Positions 45,901-57,000 of a stretch of 64,000 nucleotides of DNA are shown one piece after another; position 1 is the stretch's first letter, and each line of letters starts with the position of its first letter. The notes below the pieces were generated by a model. It made no database searches. It was not told the DNA's origin and was given only the letters and a program-made list of their open reading frames with translations. The stretch spans positions 145,380 through 209,379 of the forward strand of contig MU119282.1 of assembly GCA_014904845.1 (NCBI GenBank), written 5' to 3'. The translations under genes were made by a program, and so were the position numbers. Source of the stretch: Acephala macrosclerotiorum. Its lineage: Eukaryota; Ascomycota; Leotiomycetes; Helotiales; Mollisiaceae.

Positions 45901-46740
45901 TCTTCCCATTGTCCGAAGCGGGGTAGAAGCTTTTGGCAGGCATTGCAGTATTCCCAGTGCTAGGCTTTCCGCTTATCGTCTCTCGAAGAGATGCTCGTCT
46001 TCACATTAATTACTAGAAGCGCCAAAAGTAAATCTCGTGCGATGGCAATCATGAAATTATTGAATACATACTCGATACTCAGTCACCTACTCGCTTGAAT
46101 CCCCTCGCCTATTCCCCCCCCCTTAGACAGGATTCGTAATTCTTCGAAATCTACAAGGACAGGTCGAGCACAAAAAGATATAAAGGAGATATAAAATATC
46201 CAAACACGGAGACCATCAAAACCCACGCCCATAGAGTCAACCGCCATCCTCAAAAACCATACCAAAACCCACTCAAGAAAACCACCTTTAAAAATCCTTT
46301 TTTTTTTTCTTCCTAAAATTTACTAAAAGAATCAAAAGAATTACCGAAATTCCACAGGATACCAGTGTAAAGAAATCCTAGTTGAAGAGGGGTTTACTTT
46401 CGAGGAGGGTAGGGGTAACAAAATCCGTCCAATTCGGGTGGCCACCATTATTGGCCTGGGGAAATTGGTAACTAGTGATTTTTATCTTTATTTTTATTTT
46501 TGGCGATGGGAAACTTTTCTGTTTTGAATTGATATAGATTGATGGGTTGTGACGCTAAGGATGGGAATTTTGAAGGCGAGTTGAAGGCGAGGGGACGATG
46601 GGACGGCTTTTAGGCGAGAAGGGAGCTGGAGCGAGGTTGAGATTTGGAAAATCTACGAGTTTATTATTAAATTTGATGCATGGATTCTATTCAGCTGCAA
46701 GCCAGGCTAGCTATTAGGCCGTGTAATGCGAAATCACCTT
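42995..46740. other. Gene-poor region
   Basis: In 3.7 kb no gene could be supported; open frames are short and contradictory. It contains several TATA-like modules (near 44359, 44798 and 44987), and a run of about 10 C near 46115 and of about 10 T near 46297. It could hold decayed genes or non-coding transcripts. Confidence 0.4.
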
Positions 46741-48189
46741 TCAAAGTTTCGCCTTCGGCTTTAACACCTCATCAACCAATTCCTTCACCCCCTCTGCACA
46801 ACCATAACTGCCTTGATAACCCCAGCCGCCATGGCCATAGTTATGTACCACCGTAACTCCCTCAATCTTCTCAGTCTCAATCCTAACACCCTTTTCTCTC
46901 AAAGGTCTAAGTCCAACACCATGCCTAATAACGCTCAACGCCTCAATACCCTCCCCACCCGTTAACGCAGGGCACAGCTCCACAGCCCTCTTCATAATCC
47001 TAATCGCCGTGTTGGGATCCGGCTGAGATTCCCAACTCCCCTTCTGATAAGTACCGCCGAGAATCGTTCCACCACCAGCAGCGCGCTGCATGATATAGCT
47101 GACTTCGTCTTCGCCGTCGTCGGTTCCGGATACGGTGAACATTGCTCCTGGTGTATTGCGGACTACTACGATCTGTCCTCTTGCTGGGATGATGTCTTTA
47201 TCCATCACGCCTCCTAGCTTGGATGCTAGCAGGCCTGTGCAGTTGACTACCACATCGGCTTTTTGACCTGAGGCATGGAGAGAAGCGGCGTCTGAGATGT
47301 GTTTTAGGACTTCACGCTTGAGAATGACGCCGTTTGCCCGACATTGGCCAATGAGATAGGGAAGGTACACGGCGGTATTGATGCAGACGGAGGTGAAAAC
47401 TGAGCCGGAGTCGGCGTACGAGGGGAGGTCGGAGGAGGGAATGAGACGGAAGTTGGGAACTATGTCTTTGAACCAGGGTGTGGCGGAGAGGAGTTCGTTG
47501 AACCATTGGCCGGTTGTGGCGGTTGCATCTTTGGCGCGGCTATAGATCATTGCATCTGTATGTGTCAGTTTGAGAAAAATATTTGAAAGGAGAAATCTTG
47601 TGGCTAGAGGTAAAAAGTAGGAAGTTTGATGTTGACTGAGTGTGGTACTTGGATAAAGTGATCTATGACTAACTTCTAAATCTCCACAAGAATTGAAGAT
47701 AGGAAGGGAAGGGAAAGGGTAGTAGAAGTGTTGGGAATGGATGAGCAGATGGCCTGAACGGAAAGTGGCAAAGTTTGACGAGAACGGAAGGAGGGGCAGG
47801 TAGCGAGGGCTTAAAAGAGCTCACCTTGGAAATGAATCCCCGCTTCAGGAACATCTCTCGCCAACCGCTCCAACTCGGGCCATGTGTTCTTCTCCCATCT
47901 ACTACCAGCTTTGCTTGATACACTGAACACGATCTATCAGCCTGACTTCTCCACGTGATAGTGGGGTGGCGTATGACGAACGGAAGATAGTTTGCTCCAG
48001 CCCAAGGAGAGGTATATTCGATGTCATAATCGCCTGGCATATGCTTGGCCACGATAGTGACCTTGTACTCCGGGTTCTTCGACAGCAACAACGCAGTCGT
48101 GAGTCCAGAGACTCCAGCTCTGTCAAGGCATCAGCTCATGCTGCTAAGGTGGGGTAAGTCTCCTACCCAACAACGACAATGTTTGGCAT
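46741..48189 (-). CDS. D-amino-acid oxidase, peroxisomal
   Basis: A four-exon gene for 357 residues: 48189-48167 (23 bases), 48119-47982, 47922-47825 and 47555-46741. The introns are 47-269 bases. The dinucleotide-binding motif spans the first intron (NIVVVG then [12 protein letters not shown]). Family markers are [10 protein letters not shown], the Arg-containing [15 protein letters not shown] near the C-terminus and [15 protein letters not shown], which closes over FAD. The enzyme oxidises D-amino acids to 2-oxo acids, ammonia and hydrogen peroxide. The last three residues are Ala-Lys-Leu, a type 1 peroxisomal targeting signal, so the peroxide is made where catalase resides. All junctions keep frame and rebuild conserved sequence. 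A D-aspartate oxidase preference cannot be excluded. Confidence 0.93.
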
Positions 48190-49089
48190 CTTGATCCGAT
48201 TGAGGAAGGAACGAAGGTGGTTCAGTTGAGGTGAGTCGATCTTGCCTCGTTGCTATTGCCTCGGTTGGGGGAAGTTGAGGCGTATAATAAAGGGTCTCTT
48301 TCGACAACTCAAACCATCTCTCGTACAACCTTTTTCAACGACCAAGCCAAGCTATCCCCACTCTTGTGCCCTCCGGACTCGGGCACCAGCAGTAGTCGCA
48401 TGAAGAGCCGCACTACCATGATTGGGCCAACAAGTCTGCGCAAACGATAACTTGAAGGCTGGGCAGGTATGTCTCATACTTTGTTTTCCCAACATCAGAC
48501 CACTTCGTTCGATTGCTGCCTGAGTGTCCCTTTCAGCCGAGGTCATTTTGGCCGTTAGGTGGCAGTAGCTACCCGTGGGTGCAAGTGTATCACGGCCATG
48601 ACTTTCAGGAAGCCGAAGAAAGATGATTCGGAAAAGCCGTTGATGAATGTCCCGCAAGACTGTGGACTTTGCCGATGAGTCAGCTTAGGTCGCTTTCTCT
48701 CGCTATCTCCAGCCCCCCTTTCTTTATCTCCGGTTGTTGTTCTTTTCAATCTTCAGCCCCTGAGATTTCTCGTTTAGTCATTAGCGTGGAAGGAAAAATT
48801 CCCCTTTCCAGAACTTTTTCTGATTGGCGCAGATCTCGGAGCCGGAAGAACCTCTTCCGGGTCTCCTTATCGGCTTATCTTAGCGCCTTCGGCTGTGCTT
48901 CCGCATCATCAAGCGTTGCTATTGTGGCCTTCCAGTCCGCATGTCTATGCTAGTCAGTCGAGAAGTGAATCTTACAAACACCACCCACAGAATACTTGCT
49001 TTGCTCGCGCCAGCAGAATTTTTTCCTTATGAACACGAAACATCACTGAACACAGCAACACTTCTTGCACACAGATTCAACCTTTCAAA
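48190..49089. promoter_or_regulatory. Divergent promoter region between DAAO and OTU genes
   Basis: 0.9 kb between two start codons on opposite strands. Open frames inside (for example 48669-48953) lack motifs and are taken as chance. Confidence 0.4.
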
Positions 49090-50237
49090 ATGGGTCGCCG
49101 TGCATCAAAGCGCAATCCCCAAGATGATTTCCCCCTGTTAAAGGAGATGGGCCTCAAGGTCATTACTATCAAAGGCGACGGTATGTTCACGCGACCACCC
49201 CCAATTGCAGTTCTTTTGTGACACACCATTCCTTGAGCATTGATAGCTGACATATGTGTTATCTGCAGGCAACTGTCTCTTCTCATCCCTCTCTGACCAA
49301 GTCTTCGGCGTTCCCAACAAACACCTTGAAGTACGAGAGACCATCGTCAAGTACATGCGGGAGAACCGGGCAACTTTCCAGCCCTTCATGTCCTTCGAAG
49401 CCGGCAGAGGAATCAAACGCAATCCCAAACGCAAGAATACCGCAGTCGCTGCTGTCGACGCTGCTCCGACCGACGCTCAGCTCGAGGCAGCCTATGAGGA
49501 ATATGTCAACCGCATGGCTAGGGCAGGAATTTGGGGCGACAACATGGAAATTCGAGCCTTCGCAGCAGCATACGGATGGGATGTCAGAATATACCAAGTC
49601 GACTACAGTTATGTTGTCTCTGGTGGTGTCGAGGCTGTCGATGATGGAAAGGCTAGGAACATCGCCCACATTGCATACCACGGATTCGTAAGTACCTCCA
49701 TCTGCCCGTCCTATTCACTGTACAGTAACTAACACGTCAATTTAGGGCCACGAGCACTACTCTTCGGTCAGAAATATTGACGGTCCTGACTCCGGTATCC
49801 CGAACGTCAAGCCTACCGACATCGACGCCCTTATCTCCCACCAATCCGCCAACACCATAAAGATTGAGAAGTGGATGATCTCCGCTGTCTCCACCAGTCT
49901 CCCAGATATCACAGACGAAGACATCATCACCGCCGCGCTCCGCGTCAACAAGGGAAGTGTCGATGCTGCCGTCTCACAACTTATGGACTCGTCCACCCCG
50001 CCGAGCAGCGTTCCATCCACCCCGGACTCCTCATTCTCCTTGAACTCTGGCGCGAGCTCCGTTCTCCGAGATTCCGATAGCGACGACGAGGAGCCCCAAG
50101 GACCGAATAAGAGACAGGCAAGACGGGAGCAGGAGAAGAAGGGTTTGTCGAAGCTGAGCCAGGAGATTGAGGCGGAGTTAGAGGCGATTCCCAAGCTAGA
50201 CGAAGCGGAAACGGCCATGACAACGATGTACATTTAG
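49090..50237 (+). CDS. OTU-domain cysteine protease (OTUD3-like deubiquitinase)
   Basis: A three-exon gene for 333 residues: 49090-49180, 49269-49687 and 49746-50237. The introns have GTATGT and GTAAGT donors. The catalytic triad is visible. Asp30 and Cys33 lie in KGDGNCLFSSLSDQ, where the first intron splits Gly31. The catalytic His174 lies in GHEHYSSVR at the start of exon 3. The intervening WGDNMEIRAFAAAYGWDVRIY is typical of OTU. Residues from about 210 to 240 (STSLPDITDEDIITAALRVN, KGSVDAAVSQLMD) resemble a CUE/UBA ubiquitin-binding helix bundle. The C-terminus is acidic, then basic and helical. OTU enzymes remove ubiquitin chains; OTUD3-like members have this OTU-then-UBA layout. Cytosolic or nuclear. 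Confidence 0.92.
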
Positions 50238-52645
50238 ACTTTCTGTATTTTAAGCATAGCGGGGCGGTATATGGGGCGTTACTAGCATAGCATGGCATGT
50301 CACCGAAGTGTTCGGGACAATGTCCGGTGGGCGTTGGAACATTTGCGCATGATACCCGACTAGATAGGATATCTGGTCATGAATATATTTGAATGAAGAA
50401 CTGTATAAAATGTCCCTTGGCTGGTGGTACGATTCGAATACTCGTCTCTTACCCATCCACATACACCTCAAGTGAGGCATCTCTTCAGATCTTGCTACTG
50501 CATTTGCCCAACTGAATGTCCCTCATCTCTCGAGACAAGTAGATGGAGGCGCTCATATCCAGCCCTTAGGTTTCTCAGGTGAGGCATTTCTTTCCTAGGG
50601 TTGCTAATCTATTCTTCCCTTTCAAAGTTCATCCTGTTCAGGAGCAATCGAATTGCCATCCTCGAAATTACTTGAACTGCTCATGATCGAGACCCTTGCC
50701 AACCGCCTCCAGTGAGGCTGTTCAAATCACAAACCGTGGGTTTCAAAGTCTTTCCTTGGGTAATGAAAATGTCGTCCTCGGAAGTTTTCAAGCGATTTGG
50801 TGCAAGTAGAATCTCCATTGCTCGTCTCTTGCTCTTGGATTTTTTGCACTACTTCCCGCGCAATTATTCTAGGCTTTTCCAAGACAACACAACCTCCTTT
50901 CCAAAGCCTCAAGCGAGCCCTTCCGACCCTGACATCGCGCTTTTTGAAGTCCCTTTTACCCTGGGAGAATACAATGCCATCCCCACGTTCCTCAGGTCAT
51001 CCATTTCAAAAAGACCTCCTAGTATTCGTCTTTTGATGCTCAATAACCCCTCTATTTTGGAACAATCAAAATGCACTTGAGGATTCCCACAAGAACTATC
51101 CCATAACAATGTCCCTTCTGTACTTCTGCAGTCTTGCTGTTAAATCCTGCAAAATCTCCTTCATCCTTTCCTCGTATAATGTTATGACCACTCCCTTCAA
51201 ACAAGCTATTTAACCTTTAAGTCACATAGCTGCGCCATATCATTAACGCCTAGCTTGCTTAGATACTATACTACGTTTTGAAAGTACGAACATATTCAGG
51301 GCTCGGGCATTCCAAGTACTAATCCTTGAAGTGCTTCCTTTGTAAAAGTTTCAGTTCCGGATCCTGTAAAAGGGACTCACGTAACTCACAGTCACTGGGA
51401 GGTTCCTTTCTCCTTTGGGCAAACCTGGAGACGAAGTTCCTTCCACAGATGATCAAGATTGAAGTCTGAAACCAAGACAGAGAACTCCGACTGCTTGCTC
51501 GAGAGGTATATACACCTCTTCTCTAGCTCTTCAGAACGACCAAGCACAACAATCGACTATCACAAAAATAAGTTGATGGAGATTGTGTAGGATATCAGGA
51601 TACCATGGTCGTTATCCTCAAGTTCCAGGCCGGTTCAGTAATTCGAAGATTCATACTTCATTGGGAAGGAAAAGCTCTGCCTTCATCGAGCCGAGGTAAA
51701 GATGACAATCGACAACGCTTTGCGGAAGTTGACAGCAATCCAGACTTCAAGAGTTTCATGTTTCTTGGTCAGTTGTATACTCGAACTCGGACTCTTGTCA
51801 TACTACAGCTGTCCACTTTGGAACCTTGACTTTGATGCAAGCTCCTCGTTTTCCAGACCGCAGTTGCTCTTCCTATATCCTTGTCGGTAATGTCTGAAAG
51901 ACTTGAACCTAGCCCTCCATCATCTGCTAGTCGGTGTTTTATACTTGGAGTTAAGTTCGCACTCGGTGAGAGGGATGAGTCGCTCACCAGGCGCGTTCAC
52001 GTGTCTTTGATTCTCTGGCACGAACCGCAATACTTGAATTGGAACTTACTGTATTTAGTAACGTCGTCATTTTCATCGAAAGCGTTTTCTTACTCTGCTG
52101 CTCTGAGTGGCAGTAGCCACGTCACAAAAGCATTCACTTGAGCCTGAGCATATTACTACGCACGCAAATTCTGGCTTTCAAGTAGCAAAGGAAAGAACGA
52201 CTCGTTGACCAAAGGTATAAACCCCCCCCCGGCTCACTCGTGATTGATGCAAGCGTCGAGGAAAGCAATGGAGCAGTTTGATGTGGTGATCGAATCGCAA
52301 CTTCCCATTTATAGTACTCTAGTTACGGGTAATACTCATCCTCGGAAAAACTCCAGAACTCCAACTTCCATAAGGTCTGTCCCCTGGAGCTTCCTCTACG
52401 CGAGCTTACCTTTTGCTGTCAACTTGCATATCATTGTCATCCTGTTTTGCTTGCGGTGGATGCTTTCACACTGCGAATCCGGAACCAGGCTCATAATGAA
52501 AAATGAGCAACATTGTGGCCCTTGGTACCAATGTCTTCGATAAAAGCTGCTGATATCCGCCATCATCACTGCGACCGTAGCATCAGGTTATTTGATCGGT
52601 CCAGCGAAACTATTATCAGCAGTCATGCAATGACCTCGAAGCCGT
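50238..52645. other. Gene-poor region
   Basis: In 2.4 kb no gene could be supported. The longest frame (50712-51080) overlaps an antisense frame and has no motif. TATA-like modules (near 51506 and 52215) are again present without open frames downstream. Confidence 0.4.
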
Positions 52646-53344
52646 CTAAGACTTGCGCTCGACATGCCACTGCCATTTATTAGTCTCCAGATATTGCCTG
52701 ATACAGCGGAGCAGACACTTACCATTTTCCAAGGCGCGTTCCATGCGAGCAGTAATGGTATGGCCTTCTTATAGGCATCATTCTTTACCGATTGCTCGAA
52801 ATGATCCATACTTTCCCATCCACTAGTAACGAAAAAAGACCTGGCCTTCTCGCCCTTAATGTCTTCATGCTCTTGCTCTTCCAGCACCCAGCCAAATGCC
52901 CAACTCACACTTACCTTCGCGCCCTTACTATAGATCTCATCAAACCTAAAGAAATCCTCTTCGACTTGTTTCTGGAACTCCGGCGTGACGCGAGACGCTG
53001 GGAAATAGGTCTGTACATATTCGACCACGTTCGCCGTAGCAGGCCCATCTGATCCAAATGCCGACCGGTCGAGGGTGACGTGGAAAATGCTGTATGGCTC
53101 GCCGTAGAAACTGCGCAGGCTTTTTATGAAGGCACTGAATTCTGGTGTAGTTTTAAAGCTCACGTAGTCCTCGACGTCGACACCATCCCACTCTGACGTG
53201 ATCTGAACGACACCTTTGTCCTGAACCTGTGCGCCAAAGAAAAATTGCTGGGGACTTTTCACTCCTTTAAGGGCTTGGACAGCTTTCTGGGTCGTGTCGT
53301 CAACTGTTGTGCGTAGGGCGTGTACGTCGAGCACTGGTTCTGCA
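52646..53344 (-). CDS. ABM-like dimeric barrel protein, 5' end missing
   Basis: The main exon runs leftwards to 52723. It joins through a GTAAGT-GCAG intron to a last exon 52669-52646 that ends WHVERKS. The sequence (VVQITSEWDGVDVEDYVSF, then FFVTSGWESMDHFEQSVKND and AIPLLLAWNAPWKMWHVERK) has two ferredoxin-like halves, as in fungal ABM or EthD-type barrel proteins of about 220-240 residues. Upstream there is no ATG: the frame runs NITVEHFSAEPVLDVHALRT and hits TGA inside the AT-rich block. A TTTTAG acceptor at 53350-53345 suggests a first exon once lay further upstream in DNA that is now AT-rich. It is probably a 5'-truncated pseudogene, or a gene with an unseen first exon. Function of the family is unclear. 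Confidence 0.6.
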
Positions 53345-53369
53345 CTAAAATGCTCTACGGTAATATTGA

Positions 53370-55610
53370 GTTTATAAACATATAAGAATGTTCAATAATT
53401 TTATTAACTCTAAGTTAATAAATTATATATTTTAAAATTAAAATTTTAAATTTTATTTTATTTAATATTTATTAATTAATTTATTTTAAAATTAAATTTT
53501 ATTTATTTATTAATATTTAAATATATTTCAAATTAATTATTCGTTTATTTGTTTATTTATTTATTTAATCGTTTTAAATTTTAAATTTTTTTTGTAAAAA
53601 ATAAATAAAAATTATATAAATAAATATTTTTATTAATTAATAATAAACGTATTAATATTATATTTAAACGTTTTTTTTAATATTTTATTTTTCGAAAAAA
53701 ATAATAAATGAATAAATAAAAATAAATTTTTTATATTAATATTTTTAATATAAAAAATAATTTAAAATTTAAAATTTTATTTTATATATTTATTAATTTT
53801 TTAAAATTTTAAATAAAATTTTATTTATTAATAAAATTTTAATAAATATTAATTTTTATTTTATAATTTAATAATTTATTTTAAATATAATTATATATTA
53901 TAAATATTTAATTTAATCGTTTATATAATATATTTATTTATAAAAATATATAATTTTAATAATAATTATTTAATAATAAATTATTTAAAATAAAAATATT
54001 AATTATAAAATATTAATTATTCGAATAAAATTTATCGATTAAACAATTTAATTAAATTTATAATTCGATTTTTAATAAAAATCGAAATCGATATAATTAA
54101 TTTTTATAAATAAATTACGAAAATAAAATTAATAATTAATAAAAATTTAAATTTATTATAATTATTAATCGAAAAATACGTAATATGAACTTTTTAAAAA
54201 TTCGATTTTTTTTCGAATATTAATCGCGAAAATTTTTTTAAAAATAAAATTATTTTTAATAATAAATTAAAAATTTACGTAAAATTTATATAATAATATG
54301 TAATATTTTTTAAAAAAATTAAATTACGTTTTTACGTTAAAAACGTTAAAATATATCGTTTTTAATATTTAATATTTTTATAATTTAAAATTTTTTATAA
54401 AATAATTTTAATTTTATATAAAAAAATTATAAAAAAAATAATTTTATTTGTATTAATAAAATCAATATAAATAAAATTTTTATAATAAATTTAAATTATT
54501 AAAAATAAAATATAATATAAAATATTAATTTTTTTTTATTATATTTTTTAATTTTTTAAAATCTTTTTATATTTTATTTAATATTAATTTTAAAAAAATC
54601 GAAATAAAATATTAATTTTTAAAATAAATTTAATTATTAATAAAAAATAAAATTTTATTATAAAAATTAAAATTTAATTATTAAAAATATATTTTTTTTT
54701 AATTTTATTATATATTAAAATATTTTTTTAATATTAATTATAAATATTAAAAAAATTTAAATTTTATTTAAATATATTATAATTTAAATATAAATATAAT
54801 TTTTATATATTATTATATATTATTATATTTTTATAATATTTATAATTTTAAAATTAATTTAATTTTTAAAATATTTAATTTTTTTTATTATTATAAATTT
54901 TTATAAATTTTTTTAATAATAATAATATTAATAATAAATAAAATTTTAAATTTTATTTATTATAAAATTTAATATAAAAATAAAAAATATATATTTATTA
55001 AAAATAAATTCGATTTTAATAAATTTTATTTTTTTATTTAAAAATTTAATTCGAATAAAAAAAATATTAAAATTCGAAATATTATTATAATAAATAATTT
55101 TAATATTAATAATTTAAATATTATAATTAATATTATTATTAATATAATAATAAAATTTAAAAATTTTAAAAACGTTTAAAAATAATATATTAATAATTAT
55201 AAAAAATATAAATTTTTTTTTTTGAATTTTATAATTTATTAAAAATAATTTTTTAATAATAAATAAAAAAATAATTATTTTATTAATTTTTAAAAAAATT
55301 CGAAAATAAAATTTTATTTAATATTTAATTTTATAAAAATATATATATTAAAATATATTTAAATTTTTTTAATTTTTTTATATATTTTTTATTATTAATT
55401 AAATATTTAATTTTAAAATTTATTATAATTATTTTTTTTAATTTTAATTATTATAATAATAATAAAAAATAATAAAAAATAAATTTTTTTTTTATAAAAA
55501 ATTTATAAACGTAAAAAATATATTAAATTATAAATCATATAAAATTTAATTAATTTATAATTAATTTATATAAAATAAAAATATTATTAATTAATTTATT
55601 AAATTCAAAG
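53370..55610. repeat. AT-rich block 1 (RIP-like)
   Basis: About 2.2 kb of almost pure A and T with sharp edges. In 54001-54300 I counted 30 G or C bases, with 13 of the 15 cytosines followed by G. No open frame. Such blocks in ascomycetes are usually transposons mutated by repeat-induced point mutation; the original element can no longer be recognised. The remaining CpG pairs suggest that CpG was spared. Confidence 0.8.
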
Positions 55611-55850
55611 TAATTACACGTTTTATTACCAAACCCGGGATTGGTTTACCAATCGTACTATGATAAGCACGCCCTATACAAAACCAAAAAAAAAAAAAAA
55701 CCCCTCTCCCTGGTTAGCCCCCAACGCAAGGCATACTTAATAGGGCAATATCTATATAGAATATCGAGATCCCTTCGATCCAGAGTTCTGAGAGCAGTCC
55801 GGTCGGCGATGTATCAGCGCCGGGACTGGAGACTGGGTGGCTATTTGGCG
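55611..55850. other. Left edge of the gene island
   Basis: Normal-composition DNA between AT-rich block 1 and the minus-strand coiled-coil gene, presumably its 3' UTR. It contains a run of 14 A near 55687. Confidence 0.5.
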
Positions 55851-56434
55851 CTATGGAGGCACACCATTCGCCTGCTTCAGCATCGCGATATCGTCACCCT
55901 GCTTTATCAATTTACTAAATTTCCAACTGTCAGTCCCCCAACTGTGATATTCAAAACACCCTTCGTCACCTACCTCAATAGAAGGGTCAACTGGACTGTT
56001 GAAAAGAGCTGCCCTTGGCAATCCAGCTTCGCCATTCCCACTCCTATTTCTTTCTGGTCGTACCACCAGAGGACTCGATTCCATAGGGACGTAGGTGTTT
56101 TGAAATTTGTGAGCTTTCTATCCATGGCTTCCCGGGCGTTTTTGAGACTTTCTAAGGAGTCGTAGATCAATTGGTCCATGTGCTGGAGGTTATTGCCGCC
56201 TCGATACTTTAGGGTATCCAATTGTGCCTGGATTTTGTTGATCTGCTCTTCTGTCTCTCTTAAGATCCCCTTTGAATACTGTATCTCTTTATCTGCGCCC
56301 CTAGTTGCTGCGACAAAGGCTGCGGAGGAGATGGTGAGGCCAAGCACAAATGTCAAGATACCAAGCACATTGCCTGTCCATGTGAGAGGGCTATCGCGGC
56401 ACTCCGGACAGCATGCGGGCGTTGTGGCGTTCAT
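55851..56434 (-). CDS. Single-pass membrane coiled-coil protein of the island
   Basis: A two-exon gene for 178 residues: 56434-55974 and 55926-55851. The 47-base intron (GTAGGT to ACAG) keeps the frame. The N-terminus has a CxxC pair (ACCPECRDSPLTW). One membrane segment follows at about 20-43 (NVLGILTFVLGLTISSAAF). A coiled coil covers about 52-112 (GILRETEEQINKIQAQLDTL), then WWYDQKEIGVGMAKLDCQ and, after the splice, KFSKLIKQGDDIAMLKQANG. The CxxC group, one TM and coiled coil recall fungal proteins annotated only as hypothetical. It probably oligomerises at a membrane. It is divergently arranged with the ubiquitin-fusion gene across 566 bases, which suggests coordinated expression (inference). 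Confidence 0.75.
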
Positions 56435-57000
56435 CGAGCTGTCGAACGGAGCGTTGCAAAGGTTATTAGGTGTTGGTTGTAACGGAGACTTTTGACACTT
56501 AAGAAATTATAAAACGACTGAGCGCCCAGTGGTCGGCGGCAGTGATATCGTAATGGGGGCTCATTCCAAAGATATTTCGCGTCTCACCGTTCTCCACATG
56601 AGCAGCGTATGGCACCATTCCACGCTGAGAGGATAAGGGCACGCCTAGTGGTCGGGCGTTAGGATATCCATTGGACCTCCAATGCGGAATGCGTTACTGC
56701 AGGATGCGGAGTAAGCAGCGCCGACTGATCAGTTCTTAAGTCGGCTGGACGCCACCACGTAAACGATCAAATAGACAGAGGTTTATGCATGTGGTCGTAC
56801 CATTGATTCCTTTGTCATAACCTGGCTGGTTGGCCCAGCCTAGGATATTGTGTCGACTCAAGCCTCATTTGTCAGAAAAATGACCGACAACTTGGTCTGC
56901 TGCTCGACCTGATAAAGAGTGGAGGCCGAGGATTGTCTCCCGCATTTAAACAAGACTTGGAGTATACTCATCACGAATACCATTAATATACGCTGCTGCA
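56435..57000. promoter_or_regulatory. Divergent promoter of the island with a repeated element
   Basis: Separates the start codons of the coiled-coil and ubiquitin-fusion genes. Two related copies of a GC-rich element lie 118 bases apart: GCGCCCAGTGGTCGGCGG then GATATC near 56519-56548, and CACGCCTAGTGGTCGGGCG then GATATC near 56639-56668. The shared CC(C/T)AGTGGTCGG and GATATC spacing make a candidate regulatory site. Confidence 0.5.
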
